DNA of 64,000 bases from Polynucleobacter sp. MWH-P3-07-1 (GTDB taxonomy: Bacteria; Pseudomonadota; Gammaproteobacteria; Burkholderiales; Burkholderiaceae): NCBI RefSeq assembly GCF_018687555.1, contig NZ_CP061296.1, positions 1,317,983 through 1,381,982 of the forward strand, read 5' to 3'. The notes under the pieces are model-generated. The model was not told the origin of the DNA. It saw only the letters and a list, made by a program, of their open reading frames with translations, and did no database searches. Of the stretch, positions 32,488 to 43,932 are shown in pieces (within the stretch, counting starts at the first letter, position 1; each line of letters starts with the position of its first letter). The translations under genes and the position numbers were made by a program.

Positions 32488-35237
32488 TAATGTGCTTCCT
32501 CCCAGTTATCACCAACCCCAATACTAACCACTAATGGGACTTTAAGTTGCGCAACCTGACACATCAACTCAGGCAATTTCGCTTGTAAGATTTCAATCTC
32601 GTCCAAGGGAACATCAAACACCAATTCATCATGGACCTGCAAGAGCATCTTAGTCTTCAATTGCTCCTTCTCTAACCAATCTTCTACTGCAATCATTGCC
32701 AGCTTAATTAAATCTGCCGCAGTACCTTGCATAGGCGCATTAATTGCGGCTCGTTCAGCACCTTGTCTGCGCGGACCATTAGACTTAATCTCAGGCAACC
32801 ACAAGCGTCTCCCAAAAACGGTTTCAACATAACCCCTATCGCGAGCCTCTAGACGGGTTCTCTCCATGTATTGGGCAACGCCAGGGTAACGCTCAAAATA
32901 CTTGGCAATGTAATTCTGAGCTGCCCCTCTTTCAATGCCCAGATTTCCCGCTAGACCAAATGCGCTCATGCCATAAATCAAGCCGAAGTTGATCACCTTG
33001 GCATAACGTCGCTGCTCCGAGCTTACCTCCGCCAAGGGGATCCCAAAGATCTCCGCAGCAGTTGCCTGGTGTACATCCTTGCCCGTAGCAAATGCCTCGA
33101 GTAGATTTGCATCTTCAGCAATATGCGCCATGATGCGCAACTCGATTTGTGAATAGTCAGCTGAGAGCAATTTACATCCTGGCGCGGGAATAAACGCTTC
33201 GCGAATGCGCCGCCCCTCTTCAGTTCGTACTGGAATATTTTGTAAATTGGGTTCGCTCGATGCCAAGCGACCAGTGACCGCAACGGCCTGAGAGAAATTG
33301 GTATGTACGCGCCCAGTTTGAGGATCTGCCATCCTTGGCAATTTCTCAATATAAGTCGACATCAATTTAGCGAGACTGCGGTAATCCAAAATGCGAGCAG
33401 GCAATGGGTAGTCTTCTGCCAGCTTTTGTAAAACTTCCTCATCGGTGGAAGGGCTACCAGATGGGGTTTTCTTGATCACAGGTAATTGAAGCTGGCCAAA
33501 CAGAATCTCCGCAATTTGTTTTGGCGACTGAATATTAAAAGGCTGACCGGCTAACTGATGGATCTCCCTCTCCAAGGCTAACAAGCGCTTACCAATTTCT
33601 TGACCCTGCTGAGCTAATAAGGCAGAGTCAATCCGAATGCCATTGCGCTCCATGATGCCGAGGACGCGCATTGCGGGCATTTCAATTTTTTCGTAGACGT
33701 AGAGCAAGCCGGGGCTAGTCTGAATTTGAGGCCACAAGGCCAGATGCAAGCGTAAGGTGATATCAGCGTCTTCAGCGGAGTACTTGGTGGCTGTTTGAAG
33801 ATCAACCTGATCAAAACCAATCTGATGAACGCCTTTGCCACAAACCTCTTCATACTTAATCGTCTTCATGCCCAGATGACGCTCTGCTAAGTTGTCCATA
33901 TTGTGTGGCATATGAGACTCCAACACATAAGACTCGAGCAAGGTATCGAACTGGACACCCTGTAAGGCGATGCCATAGTTTGCAAAAATATGGGCGTCAT
34001 ACTTTAAGTTTTGACCCACCTTGAAATGCGTTTTGCTCTCTAGCCAAGGCTTTAGTCGGTCAAGTACATACTCCCGCTTTAATTGCTCTGGCGCATTGAG
34101 ATGACCTACCGGAATATAACAAGCCTCGCCTGCATGTACTGATAAGGAAATACCCACTAACTGTGCGGCAAGTGCATCCAAACTGGTAGTCTCAGTATCC
34201 ACTGCGGTGAGACTCGCTCCTTGAATTTTCTGAATCCATTTATCGAGACCAGCCTCATCCAAAATGCACTCATAATTTTTTTCAACAGCACTGTGCATCG
34301 CACCCATTTCAGGCGATGGTGAAGTAGTAGCCTCCAAGGCCAAGGAGGTTGGCGAAGTGACTTGAGATGAACCACCGACCTGCTCAACTTCGCGTAACCA
34401 AGTTTTAAATGCGTAACGTTCAAATAATTCACGCAGTAGCTGACTGTCTTCTGGTTTTGCATGAAGCTCATCTAGACTGGGCACATGGGATGACAAATCG
34501 CAATCTGTCTTCACAGTAATGAGTTGTCGCGCTTGAGGTAACCAAGCGAGAGCAGCGCGTAAATTTTCACCAACGACACCTTTGACTTGATCCGCATTCG
34601 CCATCAAGCTGTCGAGGTCCCCAAACTCAGCCAACCATTTATTCGCTGTCTTTGGGCCTGCTTTTGGCACCCCAGGTACGTTATCTACCGCATCGCCGAT
34701 GATGCTCAGATAATCTACGATGCGCTCTGGAGGGACGCCAAACTTCGCAACCACCCCTTCAGCATCCAGACGTTCATCAGTCATCGTATTAATCAAACTC
34801 ACTGATGCGTTCACGAGCTGGGCCAAGTCTTTATCCCCAGTAGAGATAATCGTCTCCCAGCCAGCCTGAGTTGCCTGGCAAGCCAAGGTGCCAATCACGT
34901 CATCAGCCTCGACCCCTGAAACCACTAAAACAGGCCAGCCCAGGGCCTTGACCAGGGCATGAATTGGCTCGATTTGCTTCACCAAATCTTCTGGCATCGG
35001 GGAGCGATGGGCTTTGTACTCGGGATACATCTCATCCCGAAAGGTCTTCCCTTTGGCATCAAAAATACAGGCAATATGGTCGGCCTGAATCTCTGAACGA
35101 GCCCGGCGCATCATATTCACCATGCCGTAGATCGCCCCAGTGGGGTCACCCGCCCCATTTCTGAGATCTGGCATGGCATGAAAGGCGCGATAGAGGTAGC
35201 TTGAGCCGTCTATCAATAAGAGTCTATGTTTAGTCAT
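32487..35237 (-). CDS. polA: DNA polymerase I
   Basis: Start at ATG 35237 (MTKHRLLLIDGSSYL); an upstream frame from 35252 adds five residues. 916 residues. 5' nuclease (1-300), an exonuclease domain with DTETTSLD, and the polymerase domain (DYSQIELR, RRYAKVINFGLIYG, QVHDELVF) are complete. Confidence 0.97.
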   Translation of the reverse strand: MTKHRLLLIDGSSYLYRAFHAMPDLRNGAGDPTGAIYGMVNMMRRARSEIQADHIACIFDAKGKTFRDEMYPEYKAHRSPMPEDLVKQIEPIHALVKALGWPVLVVSGVEADDVIGTLACQATQAGWETIISTGDKDLAQLVNASVSLINTMTDERLDAEGVVAKFGVPPERIVDYLSIIGDAVDNVPGVPKAGPKTANKWLAEFGDLDSLMANADQVKGVVGENLRAALAWLPQARQLITVKTDCDLSSHVPSLDELHAKPEDSQLLRELFERYAFKTWLREVEQVGGSSQVTSPTSLALEATTSPSPEMGAMHSAVEKNYECILDEAGLDKWIQKIQGASLTAVDTETTSLDALAAQLVGISLSVHAGEACYIPVGHLNAPEQLKREYVLDRLKPWLESKTHFKVGQNLKYDAHIFANYGIALQGVQFDTLLESYVLESHMPHNMDNLAERHLGMKTIKYEEVCGKGVHQIGFDQVDLQTATKYSAEDADITLRLHLALWPQIQTSPGLLYVYEKIEMPAMRVLGIMERNGIRIDSALLAQQGQEIGKRLLALEREIHQLAGQPFNIQSPKQIAEILFGQLQLPVIKKTPSGSPSTDEEVLQKLAEDYPLPARILDYRSLAKLMSTYIEKLPRMADPQTGRVHTNFSQAVAVTGRLASSEPNLQNIPVRTEEGRRIREAFIPAPGCKLLSADYSQIELRIMAHIAEDANLLEAFATGKDVHQATAAEIFGIPLAEVSSEQRRYAKVINFGLIYGMSAFGLAGNLGIERGAAQNYIAKYFERYPGVAQYMERTRLEARDRGYVETVFGRRLWLPEIKSNGPRRQGAERAAINAPMQGTAADLIKLAMIAVEDWLEKEQLKTKMLLQVHDELVFDVPLDEIEILQAKLPELMCQVAQLKVPLVVSIGVGDNWEEAH

Positions 35238-35312
35238 ACCGCAATCGTACAATCTAGTGGTGAATTACCTGCCAGTCTGGTGAATCGAAAACCGGGCGGT
35301 AGGCTTTAAAAG

Positions 35313-35732
35313 GTGAAAATCATGCACGCTATTAGTTACTTATTTGGCCACACTTTGAGCTATACCCTGACTTTATTGAGTTTTTTGATGGCCTTTAGTG
35401 TTTTCGGGGTCAGCAACACCTGGGCTCAAGGGACAAGTCAAGCCCTCAGCCCCAATGAGCTTGAACTCATTAATAATCAGCCACTTGCACAGCCCGTCAC
35501 TGCTTCGGATTCAGCGAACTCCAGCAGCAAACGGAATCCAAGCTATCAGTACACCGATAAGAATGGCACGCAAATTACTGAATACAAAGATGCCAATAGT
35601 CCAACCCAGGTTCAAGTCAAGACCCGCCTAACTACTTATGACATGTCTCCACCAGATTCAGTGATGCCTGGACCTCCCTCTGGCGAGGGTAGCTTACTCA
35701 GCGTACCTAGCATCAGCATTCCATTTAAGTAA
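35313..35732 (+). CDS. Exported DUF2782-like small protein
   Basis: 139 residues: a signal peptide to about residue 38 (FGVSNTWAQG), a low-complexity S/N linker, then YQYTDKNGTQITEYKDAN and VQVKTRLTTYDMSPP. In other bacteria a DUF2782 protein lies between polA and thrB as here. Function unknown. Confidence 0.7.
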   Translation: MKIMHAISYLFGHTLSYTLTLLSFLMAFSVFGVSNTWAQGTSQALSPNELELINNQPLAQPVTASDSANSSSKRNPSYQYTDKNGTQITEYKDANSPTQVQVKTRLTTYDMSPPDSVMPGPPSGEGSLLSVPSISIPFK

Positions 35733-35735
35733 TTC

Positions 35736-36707
35736 ATGGCCGTTTTTACCCCACTTGAGCTGAGCGATATCTCAGCGTGGATTGCTCGAGATTTTCGGAT
35801 TGGCGACGCCACTGGCATTCGTGGCATTCATGGTGGAATTGAGAATTCCAATTTCTTTTTGGATACCTCGCTGGAAGGCAAGCCCCAAGAATATATCCTC
35901 ACCATCTTTGAAAGACTGACTGCCGAGCAGCTTCCCTACTATCTCGAGTTGATGCGCCATTTAGCCAATCGAGGTATTTCGGTACCTAGACCAATTGAAA
36001 ACCAATATGGTGAAATCCTATTTGAACTTCAAGGCAAACCTGCAGCCATAGTCAGCAAGCTTCCGGGCTTATCTAGACTGAGCCCAGATAGCCATCACTG
36101 TGCCCTAGTTGGTGAAATGCTAGCCAAGATGCATCTGGCAGCAAAAGACTTTGGGCAGACCCAAGAAAACCTTCGCAGCTTAGCTTGGTGGCAAAAAACA
36201 GTTCCGGAAGTCCTCCCCCATTTGAGCGCAGATCAACAAGATCTTCTTCAAACTGAGTTAGCAGCACAAGAGCAATTTTTTGCTTCTTCTGAATATTCCG
36301 CGCTGCCATTTGGCGCCAGTCACTGCGACTTGTTTAGGGATAATGTCCTGTTTGATCCACAACCGAATCAATCCCCCGATCTTCTGGGTGGCTTCTTTGA
36401 TTTCTACTTCGCAGGAACTGATAAATGGTTATTTGACCTCGCGGTCACGGTAAATGACTGGTGTCTTGCTGAGAATAAAAAAGATTTGGATCCACAACGA
36501 CTCGAGGCAATGCTCAATGCTTACGAAGCGGTTCGTCCGTTAAGCCCCATTGAAAAAGAGTCTTGGTCAATGATGTTGCGTGCAGCTGCACTGCGTTTTT
36601 GGATATCCCGGCTCTGGGATTTTTATCTACCTCGCAATGCCGAAATACTCACACCACATGATCCAAAGCATTTCGAAAAGATTCTACTTAGCCGGCGCGC
36701 CGTATGA
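35736..36707 (+). CDS. thrB: Homoserine kinase (aminoglycoside-phosphotransferase type)
   Basis: 323 residues. The motif GGIENSNFFL near the N-terminus, catalytic GASHCDLFRDNVLF, and metal-binding FDFYFAGTDKWLFDLA match the ThrB type of beta/gammaproteobacteria. Phosphorylates homoserine for threonine synthesis. It overlaps the next gene by four bases. Confidence 0.95.
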   Translation: MAVFTPLELSDISAWIARDFRIGDATGIRGIHGGIENSNFFLDTSLEGKPQEYILTIFERLTAEQLPYYLELMRHLANRGISVPRPIENQYGEILFELQGKPAAIVSKLPGLSRLSPDSHHCALVGEMLAKMHLAAKDFGQTQENLRSLAWWQKTVPEVLPHLSADQQDLLQTELAAQEQFFASSEYSALPFGASHCDLFRDNVLFDPQPNQSPDLLGGFFDFYFAGTDKWLFDLAVTVNDWCLAENKKDLDPQRLEAMLNAYEAVRPLSPIEKESWSMMLRAAALRFWISRLWDFYLPRNAEILTPHDPKHFEKILLSRRAV

Positions 36708-37486
36708 AACTCAACTCAGTAGGCATTCAAGAGGGCTATCACTGGATTCGCCAGGGCTTTTGGTTATTTAAGCAAAATCCCCTTGCCTTTCTGATGCTCG
36801 TCTTCATCTATGTTTTAGTTGCACAACTGGCTATTTTGATTCCGATCATTGGCGTCATTGCCGTGCTCGTTTTGACCCCCACCCTATCTGTAGGCTTTAT
36901 GACGGCTTGTCGCCAAGCGATTCAGGGAGAGCGGATTGTTCCACAAGTCTACTTTTGTGCGCTTCGATCAACTCCACTGATTCGCAAGCGCATTCTGCAA
37001 TTGGGCTTGCTCTACGCCATCATGATTTTTGTGCTGAGTTTGATCCTGGGTTTATTCATCAACGTTCAAGCCCTCATTCCCTTAATTAGCAATGATCAAG
37101 CCATAACACCTGAAGCAATCCATCAGCTCTATTGGGCTTTACTGATTGGCGGTTTACTCTACTTCCCTATTGCGGTATTAATGTGGTTCTCCCCTGTACT
37201 CGTTGCTTGGGAAAACATGTCAATCCCACAGGCACTTTTCTCAAGTTGGATAGCGTGTTGGACAAACCGTGGGGCATTTCTGTACTACATCCTAATCTGG
37301 GCAGCGATTCTGGTCGCCATTCCTCTATTGGTCGGCGCATCACTAGATACAGTGAACCTGGGTCAAGCCGCTTCTTTCATCATTGCGCCGATTTCAATGG
37401 GTGGTCTCACCATCATGCATTGCTCTTTTTATGCGAGCTGGAAGGGTAGCTTCATTACTGATGAAGCAATGGTAATGGGCGATTAA
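36704..37486 (+). CDS. BPSS1780-type integral membrane protein
   Basis: 260 residues, about six membrane helices, starting with a soluble N-terminal segment (GYHWIRQGFWLFKQNP) typical of this uncharacterised family. Translationally coupled to thrB, convergent with uvrD, whose 3' end it overlaps by four bases. Confidence 0.85.
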   Translation: MKLNSVGIQEGYHWIRQGFWLFKQNPLAFLMLVFIYVLVAQLAILIPIIGVIAVLVLTPTLSVGFMTACRQAIQGERIVPQVYFCALRSTPLIRKRILQLGLLYAIMIFVLSLILGLFINVQALIPLISNDQAITPEAIHQLYWALLIGGLLYFPIAVLMWFSPVLVAWENMSIPQALFSSWIACWTNRGAFLYYILIWAAILVAIPLLVGASLDTVNLGQAASFIIAPISMGGLTIMHCSFYASWKGSFITDEAMVMGD

Positions 37487-39831
37487 TCTATCGCAGCCAA
37501 CTTAGCAATACTAAGTTGTAGCCACTTAATGCCATTGCGCTTGAAATGAATTTGAGCCCGTGCATCAGCATCCAACCCTTCTAAAGCAGTAACGCGGCCT
37601 TCACCAAACTTTGTGTGAAAGACATTTTGGCCAATCTTAAATGGATACGTATCACGCGGGGGCGCAGCCATTCTTTTGACGGTAGTTGCTAGCGAACTAT
37701 GGGGCTTAGTCGCTTGACGATCGCTGCCGGAATCAAAGAAATCATTTGACTCATACTCGCGTTGACGGGTATAGCCGTCATTCCAGGTAGAGCCCGAAGT
37801 ACGGCCACCCCAACGTGCGTCTTTGGCTTTAGGAGTTAACCATTTCAGCGAATCAGCCGGTAGTTCCTCGAGGAAGCGGGAAGGCATGTTGTAGCGCACC
37901 TGACCATGCAACATACGAGATTGGGTATGCGACAGATATAGACGTTCTTTGGCACGAGTGATCGCAACATACATTAAGCGCCGCTCTTCTTCTAGGCCAT
38001 TGAGTTCGTTAACGCTGTTCTCATGAGGGAATAAACCCTCTTCAAGACCAGTGATAAAGACGGATGTGAACTCCAGGCCTTTCGCAGAATGGACTGTCAT
38101 TAATTGCACAGCATCCTGCCCAGCCTGGGCTTGGTTATCGCCAGCCTCTAATGAAGCATGAGACAAAAAGGAAGCCAGGGGTGAAACTTCAACATCACCT
38201 GGCGCATTCTCACCGGGCAAGGTGGCTGCTTTAGCGTCTTGCCCATAGCCCTCTTCTGCAATAAATGCAGTGGCAGCGTTAATCAATTCCTGTAGGTTCT
38301 CCACTCGATCCTGGCCTTCGCGCTCACCCAAGTAATGCTGAATCAGGCCGCTATGCTGAATCACAAACTCCACGGTTTCAGGCAAAGTATTGTGTCGGGT
38401 TGCTTCACGCATATGATCAATCAAACGCACAAAACCGCCAAGCGCAGCTCCCGCCTTACCCTCCAGGCTAGAGGCAGCCAAGTAAAGAGAGCATTGTTGA
38501 TTACGAGCGGCATCTTGTAATGCCTCGATTGAACGAGCACCAATGCCACGCGTCGGGAAGTTCACCACCCGTGAGAAAGAAGTATCGTCATTGGGATTCT
38601 CGAGCAAACGTAAATAAGCCAAAGCATGCTTAATCTCAGCACGCTCGAAGAAGCGCAAGCCACCATACACACGATAAGGCAGTCCTGCAGAGAACAAAGC
38701 ATGCTCAATAATTCGTGACTGGGCATTGCTACGGTAGAGCAGTGCAATCTCGGTGCGCTTAATACCACTATTGATCAGGGCCTTGATTTCATCTACGAGC
38801 CAAGCAGCCTCTAGGCCATCACTTGCAGCCTCATAAATACGTACTGGCTCACCATGCCCAGCATCTGTTCGAAGATTCTTACCGAGCCGCTCAGTGTTAT
38901 TGGAAATCAGGTGGTTCGCCGTATCGAGAATATGTCCATGTGATCGATAGTTTTGTTCCAATTTCACCATCATGGGATGAAACTGTTTTTCATATAAACG
39001 CATGTTTTCAACATCGGCGCCACGGAAAGCATAAATACTTTGATCATCATCACCCACCGCAAAGACAGCACTTCGCTGCGTAGAGGAACGACCACCGTCA
39101 TGTCCAGAAAGTAATTTGAGCCAGGCATATTGCAAGGCATTTGTATCTTGAAACTCATCAATCAAAATATGACGAAAGCGTTCTTGATAATGCGTCCGAA
39201 TCGCTTCAGAGTGCTTGAGCAACTCATAACTACGCAGTAAGAGCTCTGCAAAATCTACCACGCCTTCACGCTGACATTGCTCATCGTAGGCTTGATAGAG
39301 TTGTGCCATCTTTGCCTGAAAATCATCGCCGCTGTCTATATCCTTGGCACGCAGACCCCTCTCTTTGGCATGGGCGATAAAGTACTGCAATTGCTTAGGT
39401 GGGTACTTTTCATCATCCACCTTTAGGCCCTTCAATAAGCGCTTAATGGCTGAGAGTTGATCTTGAGTATCCAGAATTTGAAAAGTGGAGGGCAAACCGG
39501 CTTCTTTGTGGTGAGCTCTGAGTAGTCGATTACAAAGACCATGAAAGGTCCCAATCCACATGCCACGGGTATTAATCGGTAACATCGCCCCCAAGCGAAT
39601 CAGCATTTCTTTGGCGGCTTTATTCGTAAAAGTCACCGCTAAGACCCCAATTGGGGAAACTTGCCCTGTTTGGATCAACCAAGCGATTCGGGTTGTGAGC
39701 ACACGAGTCTTGCCGCTTCCTGCCCCCGCCAGAATTAAAGCAGATTGGGCATGGCCGTTTTGATCAACAGGAGGGAGGGTAACTGCCTCGCCCTGTTCTG
39801 GATTGAGGTTGGCGAGTAAGTCGGAGTACAT
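37483..39831 (-). CDS. uvrD: UvrD-type superfamily I DNA helicase
   Basis: 782 residues. Walker A ([11 protein letters not shown]), [28 protein letters not shown], and [13 protein letters not shown] are all present. Length and C-terminal sequence fit UvrD. Used in mismatch and excision repair. Divergent from valS. Confidence 0.95.
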   Translation of the reverse strand: MYSDLLANLNPEQGEAVTLPPVDQNGHAQSALILAGAGSGKTRVLTTRIAWLIQTGQVSPIGVLAVTFTNKAAKEMLIRLGAMLPINTRGMWIGTFHGLCNRLLRAHHKEAGLPSTFQILDTQDQLSAIKRLLKGLKVDDEKYPPKQLQYFIAHAKERGLRAKDIDSGDDFQAKMAQLYQAYDEQCQREGVVDFAELLLRSYELLKHSEAIRTHYQERFRHILIDEFQDTNALQYAWLKLLSGHDGGRSSTQRSAVFAVGDDDQSIYAFRGADVENMRLYEKQFHPMMVKLEQNYRSHGHILDTANHLISNNTERLGKNLRTDAGHGEPVRIYEAASDGLEAAWLVDEIKALINSGIKRTEIALLYRSNAQSRIIEHALFSAGLPYRVYGGLRFFERAEIKHALAYLRLLENPNDDTSFSRVVNFPTRGIGARSIEALQDAARNQQCSLYLAASSLEGKAGAALGGFVRLIDHMREATRHNTLPETVEFVIQHSGLIQHYLGEREGQDRVENLQELINAATAFIAEEGYGQDAKAATLPGENAPGDVEVSPLASFLSHASLEAGDNQAQAGQDAVQLMTVHSAKGLEFTSVFITGLEEGLFPHENSVNELNGLEEERRLMYVAITRAKERLYLSHTQSRMLHGQVRYNMPSRFLEELPADSLKWLTPKAKDARWGGRTSGSTWNDGYTRQREYESNDFFDSGSDRQATKPHSSLATTVKRMAAPPRDTYPFKIGQNVFHTKFGEGRVTALEGLDADARAQIHFKRNGIKWLQLSIAKLAAID

Positions 39832-39855
39832 CAGCCCAATTATAATTTGCCTCTT

Positions 39856-42765
39856 ATGCCAAATGCCTCGAATACCCCTAATTCATCATCAAAAAATCCT
39901 GAGGGCAATCAGCAACCCTTGGATGAACTTGCTAAATCCTATGAACCAGCCCCGATTGAAGCCTTTTGGGGTCCCGAGTGGGAAAAGCGGGGCATTGCCG
40001 ATGCAACGCTAGATGAGGGTAAAGGTGACTTTAGTATTCAGCTCCCACCACCCAATGTAACGGGCACCCTACATATGGGGCATGCTTTTAATCAAACCAT
40101 CATGGATGGGCTGGTTCGACATGCACGCATGTCAGGTAAAAATACCCTGTGGGTGCCTGGCACCGATCATGCTGGTATCGCCACCCAAATCGTGGTTGAG
40201 CGTCAGCTCGATGCCCAAAAAGTTTCTCGTCACGATTTAGGTCGTGAGAAGTTCTTGGAAAAAGTGTGGGAGTGGAAGGAAACTTCTGGCTCGACCATAA
40301 CCCGTCAAATCCGTCGTCTTGGCGCCTCGATTGATTGGGCTAAAGAATATTTCACGATGGACAGCAAAATGTCCAAAGCCGTGGTTGAAGTCTTTGTGCG
40401 TCTCCATGAGCAAGGCCTCATTTACCGCGGCAAACGGCTTGTCAACTGGGATCCTGTTTTGGGTACTGCCGTTTCTGATCTCGAAGTAGTTAGCGAAGAA
40501 GAAGACGGCTCGATGTGGCATATCCGCTATCCGCTCGCAGACGGTTCTGGCCAACTGATTGTGGCCACCACTCGCCCCGAGACCCTATTGGGTGACGTGG
40601 CGGTGATGGTCAACCCCAACGATGAGCGCTATCAACATCTGATTGGTCAATCCGTTGTGTTGCCGCTTTGCGATCGTGAGATTCCAATCATTGCTGACGA
40701 CTACGTCGATCTGAGCTTTGGTACTGGGGTCGTTAAAGTCACCCCCGCACATGACTTCAATGACTATGCGGTTGGTCAACGCCATCAATTACCTCTCATT
40801 AATATTCTCACACTAGATGCCAAGATTAATGAGCATGCACCAGCGGCATATCAGGGCTTAGATCGCTTTGCTGCACGCAAACAAATTATTGCCGATCTAG
40901 ACCAAGCTGGACTCTTAGAAAAGGTGCAGCCTCACAAATTGATGGTTCCACGCGGTGACCGAACCCAAACCATCATTGAGCCCATGTTGACTGACCAATG
41001 GTTCGTGGCTGTCTCTAAACCCAGTCCCGATAATCAATACAAACCTGGTTCCTCGATCGCAGCTGCCGCCTTAGAGGCGGTAACCAAAGGCGACATCAAA
41101 CTGGTTCCAGAAAACTGGATCAGTACTTACACGCAGTGGTTAGAAAATATCCAAGACTGGTGTATCTCTCGTCAACTCTGGTGGGGCCATCAAATCCCCG
41201 CTTGGTATGGCGATCAAGGTCAAATCTTTGTAGCACGCTCTGAATCAGAAGCGAAAGCGCAAGCAGCTGCAGCGGGCTACTCAGGAGAGTTAAATCGTGA
41301 TCCCGATGTATTGGATACCTGGTTCAGCTCCGCTCTCGTTCCTTTTAGCTCTCTCGGCTGGCCAGATAAAACCCCTGCGCTTGACCATTTCTTGCCCTCT
41401 TCTGTTTTAGTTACTGGCTTTGACATCATCTTCTTTTGGGTAGCGCGCATGGTGATGATGACTTGTCATTTCACTGGTAAGGTCCCTTTCCATACGGTAT
41501 ATGTACATGGCTTAGTGCGCGATGCTGAAGGTCAGAAAATGAGTAAGTCCAAGGGCAATACCTTAGACCCCATCGACCTCATCGACGGCATTGAACTCGA
41601 CGCATTGGTTAATAAGAGAACTGTGGGGCTTATGAACCCTAAGCAAGCTGAGAGCATTAGTAAGCGCACTCGCAAAGAGTTTCCGGAGGGTATCGCTGCA
41701 TTTGGAACAGATGCCTTGCGCTTCACCTTTGCATCCCTGGCATCCCTAGGTCGCAACATCAACTTTGATCAAAAACGCTGCGAAGGTTATCGTAATTTCT
41801 GTAATAAGCTTTGGAATGCCACGCGCTTTGTTTTAATGAACTGCCCTGGCACTCTTGAAGATAATGGCTTTGCACCCTGCGATGATCAATGCGGTCCTGA
41901 GGGCTACCTTGATTTCTCGCCAGCAGACAAATGGATTGTTTCAGCATTGCAAAGAACCGAAGCCGAAGTTGAAAAAGGTTTTCAAAACTATCGCTTCGAC
42001 AATATCGCCAATAGCATCTACCAATTTGTTTGGGATGAATATTGTGACTGGTACTTAGAGCTTGCCAAAGTTCAACTTCAAACCGGAACTCCAGCACAGC
42101 AACGCGCTACCCGCAGAACCTTGCTGCGTGTTCTAGAAACTATTTTGCGTTTAGCCCATCCTCTGATTCCATTCATCACTGAGACCCTGTGGCAAACCCT
42201 TGCCCCCAAGACAGGTAAAGAGCTTGCACAGCAAACCAAACAAACAATTGCATTGCAGCCCTACCCAATTGCCCAGCCTGAAAAAATCGATATAGCGAGT
42301 GAAGCATGGCTAAATCAAATTAAGGCCATGGTGGATGCCTGCCGTAACTTGCGTGGAGAAATGCAAGTCTCCCCCGCACAAAAAGTGCCCCTTTGGATTT
42401 GCGGTCCTGAGACTTTCCTGAAGCAAGCCACACCTTATCTTCTGGCCTTAGCTAAATTATCTGAAGTGAAGATCTACCAAAATGAGGCCTCTATGGAAAA
42501 AGAAGCTTCTGGAGCACCCATGGCTCTAGTGGGAGATCTGAAACTTCTTCTAAAAATTGAGGTTGATGTGGGTGCTGAGCGTATTCGTCTGGGCAAAGAG
42601 ATTGATCGTCTAGCCAATGAGATCCAGAAAGCTCGCAGCAAACTCTCCAATGAGAGCTTTGTGGTCCGGGCCCCAGAAGAGGTGGTAGCCCAGGAAAAAC
42701 AACGTCTTACAGGGTTTGAACAAAATCATGAGAAGCTTGTAGCACAATTAGAGCGTCTGAAATAA
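39856..42765 (+). CDS. valS: Valyl-tRNA synthetase
   Basis: Start at ATG 39856; the upstream TTG frame adds three residues. 969 residues. [12 protein letters not shown] (HIGH type), KMSKSKGN (KMSKS), an editing domain with [10 protein letters not shown], and a C-terminal coiled coil ([19 protein letters not shown]). Confidence 0.97.
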   Translation: MPNASNTPNSSSKNPEGNQQPLDELAKSYEPAPIEAFWGPEWEKRGIADATLDEGKGDFSIQLPPPNVTGTLHMGHAFNQTIMDGLVRHARMSGKNTLWVPGTDHAGIATQIVVERQLDAQKVSRHDLGREKFLEKVWEWKETSGSTITRQIRRLGASIDWAKEYFTMDSKMSKAVVEVFVRLHEQGLIYRGKRLVNWDPVLGTAVSDLEVVSEEEDGSMWHIRYPLADGSGQLIVATTRPETLLGDVAVMVNPNDERYQHLIGQSVVLPLCDREIPIIADDYVDLSFGTGVVKVTPAHDFNDYAVGQRHQLPLINILTLDAKINEHAPAAYQGLDRFAARKQIIADLDQAGLLEKVQPHKLMVPRGDRTQTIIEPMLTDQWFVAVSKPSPDNQYKPGSSIAAAALEAVTKGDIKLVPENWISTYTQWLENIQDWCISRQLWWGHQIPAWYGDQGQIFVARSESEAKAQAAAAGYSGELNRDPDVLDTWFSSALVPFSSLGWPDKTPALDHFLPSSVLVTGFDIIFFWVARMVMMTCHFTGKVPFHTVYVHGLVRDAEGQKMSKSKGNTLDPIDLIDGIELDALVNKRTVGLMNPKQAESISKRTRKEFPEGIAAFGTDALRFTFASLASLGRNINFDQKRCEGYRNFCNKLWNATRFVLMNCPGTLEDNGFAPCDDQCGPEGYLDFSPADKWIVSALQRTEAEVEKGFQNYRFDNIANSIYQFVWDEYCDWYLELAKVQLQTGTPAQQRATRRTLLRVLETILRLAHPLIPFITETLWQTLAPKTGKELAQQTKQTIALQPYPIAQPEKIDIASEAWLNQIKAMVDACRNLRGEMQVSPAQKVPLWICGPETFLKQATPYLLALAKLSEVKIYQNEASMEKEASGAPMALVGDLKLLLKIEVDVGAERIRLGKEIDRLANEIQKARSKLSNESFVVRAPEEVVAQEKQRLTGFEQNHEKLVAQLERLK

Positions 42766-42789
42766 CTCACTCATCAATGACTGCGCGAT

Positions 42790-43674
42790 ATGACCACTTT
42801 GAATAAACCTGTTACTAAAGCCGTCTTCCCAGTTGCCGGTTTGGGCACTCGCTTCTTGCCAGCCACCAAGGCTAGCCCAAAGGAAATGTTGAACGTGGTT
42901 GACAAGCCATTGATTCAATACGCGGTTGAAGAGGCTATTGCGGCAGGTATTACTGAAATGATTTTCGTTACGGGTCGCAGCAAACGCGCCATTGAAGATC
43001 ACTTTGATAAAGCATACGAACTAGAAGCAGAGTTAGAGGCCAAGAATAAACAAGCCCTCCTGGAGATCGTCCGCAATGTCAAACCAAGTCATGTCGACTG
43101 TGTTTATGTTCGTCAACCCGAAGCCCTAGGTCTGGGTCATGCCGTTCTATGCGCAGAGAAACTCGTCCGCGATGAGCCCTTCGCTATCATCCTGGCGGAT
43201 GACCTATTAGATGGTCAGCCTGCCGTTCTCAAGCAAATGCTCGCTGTGCATGATGCTCAAAAAGGCTCAGTGCTGGCAGTAGAAAAAATTGATCCCGCCA
43301 AGAGCAGTTCTTATGGAATTGTTTCGGGATCAGAAGTGAGCAAGGGAATATATCGTCTCGATGGCATCGTAGAGAAACCCCAACCGAAAGATGCGCCATC
43401 TAATTTGGCAGTTGTGGGTCGCTATGTGCTTTCGTCTAATATTTTTCAACACATCCGCGACCTCAAACCAGGCGCTGGTGGCGAAATTCAATTAACCGAT
43501 GCCATTGCATCTCTTCTCAAGGAAGAGCCCGTATTTGCTTATGAGTACAGCGGTGTTCGCTATGACTGTGGTAGCAAGCTAGGCTACCTCAAGGCTTCGA
43601 TTGAATTTGCCTTACGCCACCCAGAGGTTGGCACTGACTTTGCTGCCTACCTAAAAAGTCGCTCTCTGGCCTAA
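42790..43674 (+). CDS. galU: UTP-glucose-1-phosphate uridylyltransferase
   Basis: 294 residues. Nucleotide-binding start [19 protein letters not shown] and [13 protein letters not shown]. It makes UDP-glucose for cell-surface polysaccharides. 24 bases after valS. Confidence 0.96.
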   Translation: MTTLNKPVTKAVFPVAGLGTRFLPATKASPKEMLNVVDKPLIQYAVEEAIAAGITEMIFVTGRSKRAIEDHFDKAYELEAELEAKNKQALLEIVRNVKPSHVDCVYVRQPEALGLGHAVLCAEKLVRDEPFAIILADDLLDGQPAVLKQMLAVHDAQKGSVLAVEKIDPAKSSSYGIVSGSEVSKGIYRLDGIVEKPQPKDAPSNLAVVGRYVLSSNIFQHIRDLKPGAGGEIQLTDAIASLLKEEPVFAYEYSGVRYDCGSKLGYLKASIEFALRHPEVGTDFAAYLKSRSLA

Positions 43675-43686
43675 ATTAGGTGTCGC

Positions 43687-43932
43687 TTATCTTCTTTTCA
43701 TAAAGAAGATCAGAACATCGCCTTCTTTTCCAGCAGCAAGCAGTTCATTGCCAGTTTGCTTGGCAAACGCAGGGAAGTCATGCACTGCGCCTGCATCAGT
43801 CGCTTTGATCTTCAATACCTCACCTGATTGCATAGTGGCCAAAGCCTTCTTGGTACGCAAAATGGGTAGCGGACAATTCATACCAATCGCGTCCACTTCC
43901 GCATTAAAGACCATATTCAAGCTCTCACTCAT
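43687..43932 (-). CDS. TusA-family sulfurtransferase
   Basis: 81 residues. [12 protein letters not shown] carries the active cysteine typical of the TusA/SirA family. It could pass sulfur for tRNA thiolation or cofactors. It overlaps the 3' end of alaS by four bases and is co-transcribed with it. Confidence 0.9.
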   Translation of the reverse strand: MSESLNMVFNAEVDAIGMNCPLPILRTKKALATMQSGEVLKIKATDAGAVHDFPAFAKQTGNELLAAGKEGDVLIFFMKRR